A stretch of DNA of 64,000 nt, taken from assembly GCF_003224335.1 (NCBI RefSeq), contig NZ_QKLF01000003.1, positions 1-64,000 of the forward strand, in the 5' to 3' direction. Source of the DNA: Curtobacterium sp. MCJR17_055. Lineage in GTDB: Bacteria; Actinomycetota; Actinomycetes; Actinomycetales; Microbacteriaceae. Numbering within the stretch: the stretch's first letter is position 1; each line of letters opens with the position of its first letter. The notes under the pieces were generated by a model. That model ran no database searches, was not told where the DNA came from, and saw only the letters and a list, made by a program, of their open reading frames with translations. Below are positions 48,275 to 57,105 of this stretch, piece by piece. The position numbers and the translations under genes are program-made.

Positions 48275-49717
48275 GTGTCGACCAGGACCACCGAGCACGG
48301 CGAGGACCGTGCGTTCAAGGGGAAGGTCACGCTGTTCGCCGTCGCGGCGGCGGTCGGTGGCTTCCTCTTCGGCTTCGACTCGTCCGTCATCAACGGGGCG
48401 GTCGACGCGATCAAGGGGGAGTTCGACCTCTCCGACGGCGCCAGCGGGTTCGCGGTCGCCTCCGCCCTCATCGGGTGTGCGTTCGGCGCGTACTTCGCGG
48501 GACGCTTGGCGGACCGGTTCGGTCGTACCCGGATCATGTTCTGGGCCGCGGTGCTGTTCTTCGTGTCCTCGATCGGGTCGGGGTTCGCCTTCGCCACGTG
48601 GGACTTCGTCATCTGGCGCCTCGTCGGCGGACTCGGCATCGGCACCGCATCGGTCATCGCACCCGCCTACATCTCCGAGGTCTCCCCGAAGGCGATCCGT
48701 GGGCGCCTCGCGTCCTTCCAGCAGCTCGCGATCACGCTCGGCATCTTCGCCGCCCTGCTCTCGGACCAGTTCTTCGCGGTCACGGCGGGCAGCGCGTCGG
48801 CGGACGTCTTCGGCCTGCCGGCTTGGCGCTGGATGTTCCTGGTCGGTGTCGTCCCGTCGATCGTCTACGGCATCCTCGCGATCACGCTGCCGGAGTCGCC
48901 CCGGTACCTGCTCACCAAGGGCCGCGAGGACGACGCGCGTGAGGTCATGGGCAAGATCGTGCCCCGTGACACCGTGAACACGAGCCTGGAGGAGATCCAG
49001 GACGGCATCCAGAAGGAAGCGAACGAGAAGAAGGGCTCGATCCGCGGCAACCGCTTCGGCCTGCAGCCCATCGTCTGGGTCGGCATCATCCTCGCCGTCC
49101 TGCAGCAGTTCGTCGGCATCAACGTGATCTTCTACTACTCGACGACGCTGTGGCAGGCCGTCGGCTTCAAGGAGAGCGACTCGTTCCTCATCTCGACCAT
49201 CACTTCGGTCGTGAACGTCCTGGTCACGTTCATCGCGATCTTCCTCGTCGACAAGGTCGGCCGGAAGCCGCTGCTCGTCGCCGGTTCCGCGGGCATGTTC
49301 GTCTCGCTGACGATGGTCGCCATCGCGTTCTCGCAGGCCCGCATCGTCGACGGCGAGCCCTCGCTGCCCGGCGCCTGGGGCGTCATCGCCCTCGTCTTCG
49401 CCAACCTGTTCGTCGTCTCCTTCGGTGCGACCTGGGGCCCGCTCATGTGGGTGCTGCTCGGCGAGATGTTCCCGAACCGCATCCGCGCCACCGCGCTCGG
49501 CATCGGCTCGGCGGCGAACTGGATCGCGAACTTCATCGTCACGATCTCGTTCCCGGTGCTGTCCGGCTTCAACCTGACGGTCACCTACGGCATCTACGCG
49601 CTCTTCGCGCTGCTGTCGCTGTTCTTCGTCATCGCGAAGATCCCCGAGACCAAGGGCCGCTCCCTCGAGGAGATGGGCATCTCGGCCGAGGGCGACACGG
49701 TCAGCGCCAAGGCCTGA
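48275..49717 (+). CDS. MFS sugar porter (sugar:proton symporter type)
   Basis: A 480-residue transporter with 12 hydrophobic segments. Sugar-porter signatures are plain: GGFLFGFDSSVINGA in helix 1, RLADRFGRTR in loop 2-3, PESPRYLLTKGRE after helix 6, QQFVGINVIFYYST in helix 7 and PETKGRSLEEMG after helix 12. Substrate is probably a hexose or pentose. GTG at 48275 follows AGGAG by four bases. It stands between the M23 gene and rpsB, which are usually neighbours in actinobacteria, so it is probably an insertion in this lineage. Confidence 0.9.
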   Translation: MSTRTTEHGEDRAFKGKVTLFAVAAAVGGFLFGFDSSVINGAVDAIKGEFDLSDGASGFAVASALIGCAFGAYFAGRLADRFGRTRIMFWAAVLFFVSSIGSGFAFATWDFVIWRLVGGLGIGTASVIAPAYISEVSPKAIRGRLASFQQLAITLGIFAALLSDQFFAVTAGSASADVFGLPAWRWMFLVGVVPSIVYGILAITLPESPRYLLTKGREDDAREVMGKIVPRDTVNTSLEEIQDGIQKEANEKKGSIRGNRFGLQPIVWVGIILAVLQQFVGINVIFYYSTTLWQAVGFKESDSFLISTITSVVNVLVTFIAIFLVDKVGRKPLLVAGSAGMFVSLTMVAIAFSQARIVDGEPSLPGAWGVIALVFANLFVVSFGATWGPLMWVLLGEMFPNRIRATALGIGSAANWIANFIVTISFPVLSGFNLTVTYGIYALFALLSLFFVIAKIPETKGRSLEEMGISAEGDTVSAKA

Positions 49718-49737
49718 CGCTGCCGCCCACCCAGCCG

Positions 49738-49785
49738 GGAGGCCCGGATCGCGTGACCCTGCCGGGTCGCGTGATCCGGGCCTCC
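49738..49785 (+). terminator. Terminator of the sugar porter gene (GGAGGCCCG family)
   Basis: Two 22-base arms (49738-49759, 49764-49785) with two G-T wobbles and a TGCC loop, followed by TTCCTCTGTT. The GGAGGCCCGG edges match the palindromes at convergent gene ends, but this one separates genes in the same direction. Confidence 0.85.
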
Positions 49786-49878
49786 TTCCTCTGTTAGCAT
49801 CTATCCAGCAGCGCGCTGGTCGCGCTGACTTCGCGTGTCCACCAGTGCCGGCCTCCGGCACGTCCCGCGGCCATCGGT

Positions 49879-49981
49879 CCCGCTCTCACGAGCGGGCGGT
49901 CACGGGGCTGGGCGCCAGGGGCCACGACCACCGGTCGTGACCGACACAACCGCAACCGTGTGCACGGGCTCCGTCCCGTGC
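49879..49981 (+). promoter_or_regulatory. Structured leader of rpsB
   Basis: Three stable hairpins lie before rpsB: CCCGCTC/GAGCGGG (49879-49896), CACGACC/GGTCGTG (49923-49939) and GCACGGG/CCCGTGC (49962-49981). The last ends nine bases before the AAGGAGG ribosome binding site (49991-49997). A TAGCAT box at 49796-49801 may be the -10 element. Feedback by S2 is a reasonable guess. Confidence 0.45.
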
Positions 49982-50003
49982 GCCGAGAACAAGGAGGGAC
50001 GGC

Positions 50004-50930
50004 ATGGCCGTCGTCACCATCCGCCAGCTGCTCGACAGCGGCGTCCACTTCGGACACCAGACCCGTCGGTGGAACCCGAAGGTGAAGCGCTTCATCCTCG
50101 CCGAGCGCTCGGGCATCCACATCATCGACCTGCAGCAGTCGCTGGCCTTCATCGACCGTGCGTACGACTTCGTCAAGGAGACGGTCGCGCACGGTGGCAC
50201 GATCCTCTTCGTGGGCACCAAGAAGCAGGCGCAGGGCTCCATCGCCGAGCAGGCGACCCGCGTCGGCCAGCCGTACGTCAACCAGCGTTGGCTCGGCGGT
50301 CTGCTCACGAACTTCCAGACGGTCTCCAAGCGCCTCGCGCGCATGAAGGAGCTCGAGGAGATCGACTTCGACGACACGACGAAGGGCTTCACCAAGAAGG
50401 AGCTCCTCATCAAGAAGCGCGAGCTGGACAAGCTCCACAAGACCCTCGGTGGTATCCGCAACCTCACGCGGACCCCGAGCGCGCTCTGGATCGTCGACAC
50501 CAAGAAGGAGCACCTCGCCGTCGACGAGGCGCAGAAGCTCGGGATCCCGATCATCGGCATCCTCGACACCAACTGCGACCCGGACGAGATCACCTACCCG
50601 ATCCCGGGCAACGACGACGCGATCCGCTCCGTCGGCCTCCTCACCCGCATCGTCGCCGACGCCGCGGCCGAGGGTCTGAAGACCCGCCACAACGGTGGCG
50701 ACGACGACGCGGCCGCCGAGCCGCTCGCCGAGTGGGAGCAGGAGCTCCTCGGTGGCGACAGCGCGACGCCGGCCGCCGACGCCGCCCCCGAGGGTGCGAC
50801 CGTCGCCGAGAACGACGCTGACGCTCAGGTCGCCGCGAAGGAGATCGGCGAGCCGATCGCCGACGCCGACAAGAACGCCGAGCCGACGGCCGAGGCCGCC
50901 GCCGCTGCGGAGACCACCCCCGCCGAGTGA
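50004..50930 (+). CDS. rpsB: 30S ribosomal protein S2
   Basis: A 308-residue uS2. The core ([55 protein letters not shown] and [16 protein letters not shown]) is conserved. The C-terminal 70 residues are an Ala/Glu/Asp-rich tail typical of actinobacteria. ATG follows AAGGAGG. A hairpin separates it from tsf. Confidence 0.97.
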   Translation: MAVVTIRQLLDSGVHFGHQTRRWNPKVKRFILAERSGIHIIDLQQSLAFIDRAYDFVKETVAHGGTILFVGTKKQAQGSIAEQATRVGQPYVNQRWLGGLLTNFQTVSKRLARMKELEEIDFDDTTKGFTKKELLIKKRELDKLHKTLGGIRNLTRTPSALWIVDTKKEHLAVDEAQKLGIPIIGILDTNCDPDEITYPIPGNDDAIRSVGLLTRIVADAAAEGLKTRHNGGDDDAAAEPLAEWEQELLGGDSATPAADAAPEGATVAENDADAQVAAKEIGEPIADADKNAEPTAEAAAAAETTPAE

Positions 50931-50936
50931 GCACCC

Positions 50937-50968
50937 GGGGCGCCGGACCGTCACCGGTCCGGCGCCCC
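50937..50968 (+). terminator. Attenuator-like hairpin between rpsB and tsf
   Basis: GGGGCGCCGGACCG (50937-50950) pairs perfectly with 50955-50968 over a TCAC loop, seven bases after the rpsB stop. There is no T run, so it probably reduces rather than ends transcription into tsf. Confidence 0.6.
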
Positions 50969-51020
50969 TGCTCCGCTCCCCACTCTCCACACACGCACAG
51001 TCCAGAAAGGACTCCAGGCA

Positions 51021-51848
51021 ATGGCAAACTTCACCGCTGCTGACGTGAAGAAGCTCCGCGAGGACCTCGGCGCCGGCATGATGGACGCCAAGAACGCCCT
51101 CGTCGAGGCTGACGGCGACTACGACAAGGCCGTCGAACTGCTCCGCATCAAGGGCGCGAAGGCCGTCGCCAAGCGCGACGACCGTGCGACCTCGGAAGGC
51201 GTCGTCGTCGCATCGGCCGACAACGGTGCCGCCACCGTCGTCGAGCTCGCCAGCGAGACCGACTTCGTCGCGAAGAACGAGAAGTTCACGACCCTCGCCG
51301 ACAAGGTGCTCGGTGCGGTCGCCGCTGCCGGTGCCACCGACGTCGCCTCGGCGAACGCGGCCCCGCTCGACGGCAAGACCGTCCTCGAGGTCGTCAACGA
51401 GAGCGCAGCGGCGCTCGGCGAGAAGCTCGAGGTCCGCACGGTCCGCCGTGTCGAGGGCTCGGCCTTCGAGATCTACCTGCACAAGACGAGCCAGGACCTG
51501 CCGCCGCAGATCGCCGTCGTCGTCGCCTACGAGGGTGACAACGCCGCCGAGGCCCGTTCCATCGCGCAGCACGTCGCGTTCGCGAACCCGTCGTACCTCA
51601 CGCGCGACGAGGTCCCGGCCGACGCGATCGAGAAGGAGCGCGCCACCGTCGAGGCGATCACGCGCGAGGAGGGCAAGCCCGAGGCCGCCCTCCCGAAGAT
51701 CGTCGAGGGTCGCGTCAACGCCTTCATCAAGGGCATCTCGCTCCTCGACCAGGACTACGCGAAGGACAACAAGATCTCCGTCGCGAAGGCCGCCGAGAAC
51801 GCCGGCATCACGATCCAGGGCTTCGCCCGCGTCAAGGTCGGCGCGTAA
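51021..51848 (+). CDS. tsf: Elongation factor Ts
   Basis: A 275-residue nucleotide exchange factor for EF-Tu. The N-terminal UBA-like domain has VKKLREDLGAGMMDAKNALVEADGDYDKAVELL, and the core has VELASETDFVAKNEKF. ATG with a GAAAGGA ribosome binding site. A hairpin follows 10 bases after the stop. Confidence 0.97.
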   Translation: MANFTAADVKKLREDLGAGMMDAKNALVEADGDYDKAVELLRIKGAKAVAKRDDRATSEGVVVASADNGAATVVELASETDFVAKNEKFTTLADKVLGAVAAAGATDVASANAAPLDGKTVLEVVNESAAALGEKLEVRTVRRVEGSAFEIYLHKTSQDLPPQIAVVVAYEGDNAAEARSIAQHVAFANPSYLTRDEVPADAIEKERATVEAITREEGKPEAALPKIVEGRVNAFIKGISLLDQDYAKDNKISVAKAAENAGITIQGFARVKVGA

Positions 51849-51858
51849 CGAACCCATG

Positions 51859-51892
51859 ACGGGGCCAGGAACCAACCGGTTCCTGGCCCCGT
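51859..51892 (+). terminator. Terminator of tsf
   Basis: A 15-base-pair stem (ACGGGGCCAGGAACC with its complement at 51878-51892) and an AACC loop, followed by TGTCGTG. It ends the rpsB-tsf unit. Confidence 0.75.
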
Positions 51893-51922
51893 TGTCGTGC
51901 GCCCCGGCGCACCGAGTACATT
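51892..51922 (+). promoter_or_regulatory. Candidate promoter of pyrH
   Basis: TTGTCG (51892-51897) and TACATT (51917-51922) are 19 bases apart, directly after the tsf terminator. A GAAGGG ribosome binding site lies further down, before the ATG. Confidence 0.4.
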
Positions 51923-51954
51923 TCCACGAGACCACGACGAAGGGTGCTTGACAC

Positions 51955-52674
51955 ATGACCGACGAGAAGACCGGACGCCGACGGGTCCTGCTGAAGCTCT
52001 CGGGAGAGGCGTTCGGCGCCGGTTCCCTGGGCGTGAACCCCGACGTCATCAGCTCCATCGCGAAGGAGATCGCGAACGCCGCTCGCGAGGTCGAGGTGGC
52101 CGTGGTCGTCGGTGGGGGGAACTTCTTCCGCGGTGCCGAGCTGTCGCAGCGCGGCATGGACCGGGGCCGCGCGGACTACATGGGCATGCTCGGTACCGTC
52201 ATGAACGCCCTCGCCCTCCAGGACTTCCTCGAGCAGGCCGGCGCCGCCACCCGTGTGCAGTCGGCGATCAGCATGACCCAGGTCGCCGAGCAGTACATCC
52301 CGCGTCGCGCCGAGCGGCACCTCGAGAAGGGCCGCGTCGTCATCTTCGGTGCGGGCGCCGGCCTGCCCTACTTCTCGACCGACACCGTCGCCGCGCAGCG
52401 TGCGCTCGAGATCGGTGCGGACGAGGTGCTCGTCGCCAAGAACGGCGTCGACGGCGTGTACTCCGCCGACCCGAAGAAGGACCCGACCGCCGAGAAGCTG
52501 CACCACGTCACCTACCAGGACGCACTCCTCAAGGGGCTCAAGGTCGTCGACGCCACCGCGTTCTCGCTCTGCATGGACAACGGCATGCCGATGCACGTGT
52601 TCGGCATGGAGGGCGAGGGCAACGTCCGCGCCGCGATCCAGGGCGAGCGCATCGGGACCGTCGTCAGCAACTGA
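51955..52674 (+). CDS. pyrH: UMP kinase
   Basis: A 239-residue amino-acid-kinase-fold enzyme making UDP from UMP. It shows [12 protein letters not shown], the [11 protein letters not shown] loop, [31 protein letters not shown] and [15 protein letters not shown]. Conserved position between tsf and frr. Confidence 0.97.
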   Translation: MTDEKTGRRRVLLKLSGEAFGAGSLGVNPDVISSIAKEIANAAREVEVAVVVGGGNFFRGAELSQRGMDRGRADYMGMLGTVMNALALQDFLEQAGAATRVQSAISMTQVAEQYIPRRAERHLEKGRVVIFGAGAGLPYFSTDTVAAQRALEIGADEVLVAKNGVDGVYSADPKKDPTAEKLHHVTYQDALLKGLKVVDATAFSLCMDNGMPMHVFGMEGEGNVRAAIQGERIGTVVSN

Positions 52675-52728
52675 CCGGGTCCCGACCGCCGACTGACTAG
52701 ACTCGACCCGTACCGAAGGAGAACCACC

Positions 52729-53283
52729 GTGATCAGTGACGTCATGACCGAGGCGACCGAGAAGATGGCGAAGGCCGTCGACGTCGCGAGGGACGACTTC
52801 GCCACCGTCCGCACCGGCCGCATCAACGCCGCGCTCTTCCAGAAGATCCCGGTCGAGTACTACGGTTCGCCGACCCCGCTCGCGCAGCTCGCGTCCCTCC
52901 AGACGCCGGAGGCCCGCACCCTCATCGTGACGCCGTACGACAAGTCGGCGCTCAAGGAGATCGAGCGTGCGATCGCGACCTTCCCGAACCTCGGGGCCAG
53001 CCCGACGAACGACGGCGAGATCGTCCGCGTGACGATCCCCGAGCTCTCGGCCGAGCGCCGCAAGGAGTTCGTGAAGATCGTCAAGGGGAAGGGCGAGGAC
53101 CACAAGGTCGTCCTCCGCAACATCCGCCGCAAGGCCAAGGACGACCTCGACGCGCTGAAGGGCGAGGTGTCCGACGACGACATCGCCCGCAGCGACAAGG
53201 AGCTCGACGCGCTGACGAAGAAGCACGTCGACCAGATCGACGAGGCGCTGAAGAAGAAGGAAGCCGAACTCCTCGAGGTCTGA
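52729..53283 (+). CDS. frr: Ribosome recycling factor
   Basis: A 184-residue RRF that splits post-termination ribosomes with EF-G. The [20 protein letters not shown] motif, [14 protein letters not shown] and the C-terminal three-helix bundle are standard. GTG start with a GAAGGAGAA ribosome binding site; TAGACT (52698-52703) is a possible -10 box. The stop overlaps the cdsA ATG by one base. Confidence 0.97.
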   Translation: MISDVMTEATEKMAKAVDVARDDFATVRTGRINAALFQKIPVEYYGSPTPLAQLASLQTPEARTLIVTPYDKSALKEIERAIATFPNLGASPTNDGEIVRVTIPELSAERRKEFVKIVKGKGEDHKVVLRNIRRKAKDDLDALKGEVSDDDIARSDKELDALTKKHVDQIDEALKKKEAELLEV

Positions 53284-54275
53284 TGCGCCGTCCGGACCAG
53301 GGCGACGACCGCCCCACATCAGATGACCGCCGCATGACGGGGTTCCGACAGGACTTCGACGCGCGGGCGAGGGCGGCCCGGAGCGACTTCGAGGCGCAGA
53401 TCCGGCAACGTCGTGCCGAGTTCGGTGTGCGCAACGAAGCACTGACCGCCCGCACCGGGCGGAACCTGCCGGCGGCGATCGCGATCGCACTCGCGTTCGC
53501 GGTGGTCATGCTCGCGTCGCTCCTGGTCTTCAAACCGGTGTTCATGCTCGTCGCCGCGTTCCTGCTCGGCGTCGGCGTCTACGAGCTCGCGAGTGCGATG
53601 CGGTTCGCGGGTCGTGACGTCCCGAGGATCCCGAGCGTCGCAGTCGCGGTCGCGACCGTCCCGGCCGCCTTCCTCGGCGGGCAGGACTGGGCGCTGTCGA
53701 CGCTGCTCGGCGGCGTCGTCGTCATCTCGGTGTGGCGCCTCGTGGAGGTCGCCTTCGCCCGCACGAAGCCGTCGGCGCAGAACGTCGTCCGCGACCTCAC
53801 GAACGGGTTGTTCGTCCAGGCGTACGTGACGCTGCTCGGTGCCTGCGTGGTGCTCCTGTCCGCGCAGGACCACGGCGAACGCTGGGTGATCGCGTTCATC
53901 CTCGTGGTCGTCGCGGTGGACACCGGGGCGTACGCGACGGGCATCAACCTCGGCAAGCACCCGATGGCGCCGCGCATCAGCCCGAAGAAGACGTGGGAGG
54001 GCTTCGGGGGATCGGTCGCGGCGAGCATCCTCGTCGGCATCCTCGTCACGTGGCTGATGCTCGGACTGCCCTGGTGGACCGGGATCATCCTCGGGGTGCT
54101 CATCTCCGGATCGGCCACGCTCGGGGACCTCACCGAGTCGATGATCAAGCGCGACCTCGGGATCAAGGACATCTCTTCGTTCCTGCCGGGCCACGGCGGG
54201 CTGCTCGACCGGATCGACAGCATCCTGCCGTCGGCGGCCATCGCGTACCTGATGTACCTCGTCATCGTGCGCTGA
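53283..54275 (+). CDS. cdsA: Phosphatidate cytidylyltransferase
   Basis: A 330-residue membrane enzyme that makes CDP-diacylglycerol. About eight hydrophobic segments follow a charged cytoplasmic N-terminus of about 60 residues (RPDQGDDRPTSDDRR...). The C-terminal signature SATLGDLTESMIKRDLGIKD and FLPGHGGLLDRIDS is exact. TGATG coupling to frr. It supplies the phospholipid route that plsC and gpsA in this window feed. Confidence 0.95.
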   Translation: MRRPDQGDDRPTSDDRRMTGFRQDFDARARAARSDFEAQIRQRRAEFGVRNEALTARTGRNLPAAIAIALAFAVVMLASLLVFKPVFMLVAAFLLGVGVYELASAMRFAGRDVPRIPSVAVAVATVPAAFLGGQDWALSTLLGGVVVISVWRLVEVAFARTKPSAQNVVRDLTNGLFVQAYVTLLGACVVLLSAQDHGERWVIAFILVVVAVDTGAYATGINLGKHPMAPRISPKKTWEGFGGSVAASILVGILVTWLMLGLPWWTGIILGVLISGSATLGDLTESMIKRDLGIKDISSFLPGHGGLLDRIDSILPSAAIAYLMYLVIVR

Positions 54276-54344
54276 CCACACTCCGGACGGGGCTCCGCGC
54301 ACGCTGTCCCCGCGCGTCCAGGAAGTGCTCCGACACAGGCCTGG

Positions 54345-54350
54345 CACAAT
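54345..54350 (+). promoter_or_regulatory. -10 box, leaderless start of the DivIVA-like gene
   Basis: CACAAT ends six bases before the GTG at 54357. A ribosome binding site is absent. Confidence 0.45.
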
Positions 54351-54356
54351 GGCGCC

Positions 54357-54905
54357 GTGCCTTCGACGTTCCCGACTGCCCCCCGCTCGGTCCTCGGCTA
54401 CGACGCCGACGAGGTCGAGCGTTTCCTCGAGGACGCTCGGCGTGCCTACACCGCGAACGACAGCGCCCCCGGGATCGAGGCGGCGAAGATCCGCGCGACC
54501 GCCTTCTCGATGAAGAAGGGCGGCTACTCGACGCAACACGTCGACGCCGCGCTGGAACGACTCGAGGACGCGTTCGCCGCACGTGAGCGTGAGCGGGAGA
54601 TCGCCGACGTCGGCCAGAAGGCCTGGTACGCGGAGGCCCGGAGCAAGGCGTCCGACGTGGTCGCGCGACTCGGCCGACCCGACGGGCAGCGGTTCCAGCG
54701 CGTGAGCGTCCTGACGACCGGCTACCACCCGAAGGACGTCGACGCGTTCTCGCGCCGGCTGCACGGCTACTTCAAGGACGGCAAGCCGCTGAGCCTGACC
54801 GAGGTCCGGTCGATCGTGTTCCGTCCGAAGCACGGCGGGTACCGCGAAGCCCAGGTCGACGCCCTCCTCGACGCCGTCGTCGAGGTCATGCTCGCCGTGC
54901 GCTGA
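54357..54905 (+). CDS. DivIVA-domain-like protein
   Basis: A 182-residue protein with two DivIVA-type repeats. The first is GYDADEVERFLEDARRAYTAN and the second TGYHPKDVDAFSRRLHGYF, each followed by a related MKKGGYSTQHVDAALERLEDAF / PKHGGYREAQVDALLDAVVEV segment. The family is found in actinobacteria and is named for resemblance to DivIVA, though membrane-curvature sensing is not shown. GTG start, likely leaderless. Confidence 0.8.
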   Translation: MPSTFPTAPRSVLGYDADEVERFLEDARRAYTANDSAPGIEAAKIRATAFSMKKGGYSTQHVDAALERLEDAFAAREREREIADVGQKAWYAEARSKASDVVARLGRPDGQRFQRVSVLTTGYHPKDVDAFSRRLHGYFKDGKPLSLTEVRSIVFRPKHGGYREAQVDALLDAVVEVMLAVR

Positions 54906-54998
54906 CGGACGGGCGCAACGGGCCGCATCGGCGTCTGCCGAATCGCCGTCCCCAGGTGCTTCGCTTTCCGTGATCGTTCCGTTATCCTGGTCGGACTC

Positions 54999-55982
54999 AT
55001 GGGCAGGCACACGGCAGACACTCGATCCGACCGCGCGAACCGCGAACTGCACGATCACGCGATCGTCAGCGAGCGACGAGCGGCGAAGAACCGAACGCGC
55101 ACGGCGGAGACCTCGGTCGTCCGTCCCACCCCGGCCCAGCAGGAGCAGCCCGTCGCTCCCGTCATCGCGCCGGTGTCCGTCGCAGCGAACCGCGTCTCCG
55201 ACGCCGAGGCCACGCGGGCCGCAGCTGTCGTGACCGCTCCCGCCGCCCGGATCGTCCGCCGGTCCCGCGCGCGGTCCGTCGCGCCGTCGAAGCCGTCGAC
55301 CCCGCGGTCCTTCAACGGGTTCGTGCGGCAGCGTTCGACGATCCCGGCGATGTCGTTCCTCGCCGTGTCGGCCTTCGTCGGTGGATCGCTGTTCAACCCG
55401 ATGCAGACCGACGCCGCCACGGCCGCGCCCGTGCTCGCCCCGGCTCCGATCTCGACGCCCCAGCAGTTCTCGGCGCACGGCACGTACGGGGACTTCGACG
55501 CGGCCCGCGACGGGTTCGACGTCGTCAAGCCCGCGCCCAAGCCGACTCCCACGCCGACTCCGACCGCCACGCCCGCGGGGACCGACAGTGCGTCGAGCGA
55601 CACCGCGTCGACCGAGGACGACGCCACCGCAGCGCAGCCCGCCGCGAGCACGCCCCTGGCCGCCACCGCAGCGACGCCGGACCCTGGTAGCGCCCAGGCG
55701 ATCGCGCAGCAGATGGTCGCCGCCCGCGGGTGGGGCAACGACCAGTACAGCTGCCTGGTCTCGCTCTGGAACAAGGAGTCCGGCTGGCGGGTGAACGCCT
55801 ACAACCCGAGCGGTGCGTACGGCATCCCGCAGTCCCTCCCGGGCAGCAAGATGGCCTCCGCCGGTGCCGACTGGCAGACGAACCCCGCCACGCAGATCAC
55901 CTGGGGACTCAACTACATCACCGGTGTCTACGGCACGCCCTGCGGCGCCTGGGCGCACAGCGTCTCGTACAACTGGTACTGA
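54999..55982 (+). CDS. Membrane-anchored transglycosylase-like protein
   Basis: A 327-residue protein. It has a long basic cytoplasmic N-terminus (about 110 residues), one membrane segment (IPAMSFLAVSAFVGGSLF), a Pro/Thr linker KPAPKPTPTPTPTATPAG and a C-terminal SLT-like domain. That domain has the probable catalytic glutamate E260 in SLWNKESGWRVNAYNPSGAYGIPQ. It probably cleaves peptidoglycan glycan strands. TATCCT (54983-54988) ends ten bases before the ATG and may be its -10 box. Confidence 0.82.
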   Translation: MGRHTADTRSDRANRELHDHAIVSERRAAKNRTRTAETSVVRPTPAQQEQPVAPVIAPVSVAANRVSDAEATRAAAVVTAPAARIVRRSRARSVAPSKPSTPRSFNGFVRQRSTIPAMSFLAVSAFVGGSLFNPMQTDAATAAPVLAPAPISTPQQFSAHGTYGDFDAARDGFDVVKPAPKPTPTPTPTATPAGTDSASSDTASTEDDATAAQPAASTPLAATAATPDPGSAQAIAQQMVAARGWGNDQYSCLVSLWNKESGWRVNAYNPSGAYGIPQSLPGSKMASAGADWQTNPATQITWGLNYITGVYGTPCGAWAHSVSYNWY

Positions 55983-55994
55983 TCGGCGATCGCG

Positions 55995-56300
55995 GTGCCG
56001 CGGAGCAACCGGCCGCGTCGCCCGCGTGGTCGTGGCCACGATGACGTCCCTGAGGGGGCCGGACTCGAGCGACTGACGGGCGGTTGGCGCCGGACCGAAG
56101 TCCGTCGTGGCCGCGAGTGGTCGGTGCAACCGATCTCGGCAGCATCGGCGCAGAAGGAGTACCTCTGCCCGGGCTGCGGCCTGACGATCGAACCCGGGAC
56201 CGCGCACGTCGTCGTGTGGCGTGCGGACGGGGTGCTCGGCGACGCCGCCGACCTCGCTGCGCGCCGTCATTGGCACCATCACTGCTGGAGCATCGCATGA
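55995..56300 (+). CDS. Conserved actinobacterial small protein with CPGC/HHHCW motif
   Basis: A 101-residue protein. The first 25 residues are strongly basic (PRSNRPRRPRGRG), and the conserved second half is EYLCPGCGLTIEPGTAHVVVW...RRHWHHHCWSIA, which could bind zinc. Such proteins are often labelled ATP/GTP-binding in actinobacterial genomes without evidence. GTG start 12 bases after the previous gene. The stop overlaps the hydrolase gene by ATGA. Confidence 0.75.
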   Translation: MPRSNRPRRPRGRGHDDVPEGAGLERLTGGWRRTEVRRGREWSVQPISAASAQKEYLCPGCGLTIEPGTAHVVVWRADGVLGDAADLAARRHWHHHCWSIA

Positions 56301-57076
56301 CGACCGAACGCCCCGAGGGACAGACCCGCGAGCCGGTTGCGCCCGGCGAGGAGATCCGTTCCGGCACCGTGCTGCCTGCTCGGCGGACGGACGTGGAGCT
56401 CGTCACCGACGACCACCTGACGCTGGTGGGGGAGTTGGCCGAGCCGCTGGACCGACCGGCACGGGGGACACTCGTCACGCTGCACCCGCTGCCCACCGCG
56501 CAGGGCTTCATGGACTCGCACGTCCTGAAGAAGGCCGCGGCCCGGCTCCCCGCGCTGGCCGACCTGGCCGTCCTGCGGTTCAACTTCCGCTCCGTCACCT
56601 CACCGCGCGGGACGTCCGAGGGTGTCTTCGGCGACGGGGTGTCCGAGGGCTTCGACCTCCGGGCCGCCGTCGACGAGGTCGTCGTGCGGGGCCTGCCGAC
56701 GCCGTGGCTCGTCGGGTGGTCCTTCGGGACGGAGGTCATCCTGAAGCACGCGCTCGAGCACGTCGAGGCCGGGAACGTCGCCGGGGTCGTCCTGCTGTCG
56801 CCACCGCTGCACCGGACCACGGACGAGGAGCTCGCCCGGTGGTCGGGCGTGGGCGTGCCGGTGGTCGCCCTCGTCCCCGAGCACGACGACTTCCTCGTGC
56901 CGGACGATGCGGTCCGCCGGTTCGCCGTCGCACCGGACGTCCGGGTCGTGCCCGTCGCCGGCGCGAAGCACCTGTGGGTGGGGGAGAAGTACGTGCGGGT
57001 CGTCCTCGACGCCGTCGCGGACCTCGTCGTGCCGGGCAGCGCTCCGCTGCCCACGCACTGGCCGACGCAGGCCTAG
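56297..57076 (+). CDS. Alpha/beta hydrolase
   Basis: A 259-residue alpha/beta-hydrolase-fold protein. The nucleophile elbow is GWSFG with S142. LRFNFRSVTSPRGTSEG and the aspartate/histidine region VPEHDDFLVP and GAKHLWVG complete the fold. It resembles the YcjY/dienelactone-hydrolase-like group; substrate unknown. Coupled to the preceding gene by ATGA. A 29-base gap separates it from the convergent coiled-coil gene. Confidence 0.85.
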   Translation: MTTERPEGQTREPVAPGEEIRSGTVLPARRTDVELVTDDHLTLVGELAEPLDRPARGTLVTLHPLPTAQGFMDSHVLKKAAARLPALADLAVLRFNFRSVTSPRGTSEGVFGDGVSEGFDLRAAVDEVVVRGLPTPWLVGWSFGTEVILKHALEHVEAGNVAGVVLLSPPLHRTTDEELARWSGVGVPVVALVPEHDDFLVPDDAVRRFAVAPDVRVVPVAGAKHLWVGEKYVRVVLDAVADLVVPGSAPLPTHWPTQA

Positions 57077-57105
57077 CCCGACCAGCGCCGGCCCCGGGCG
57101 ACCGG

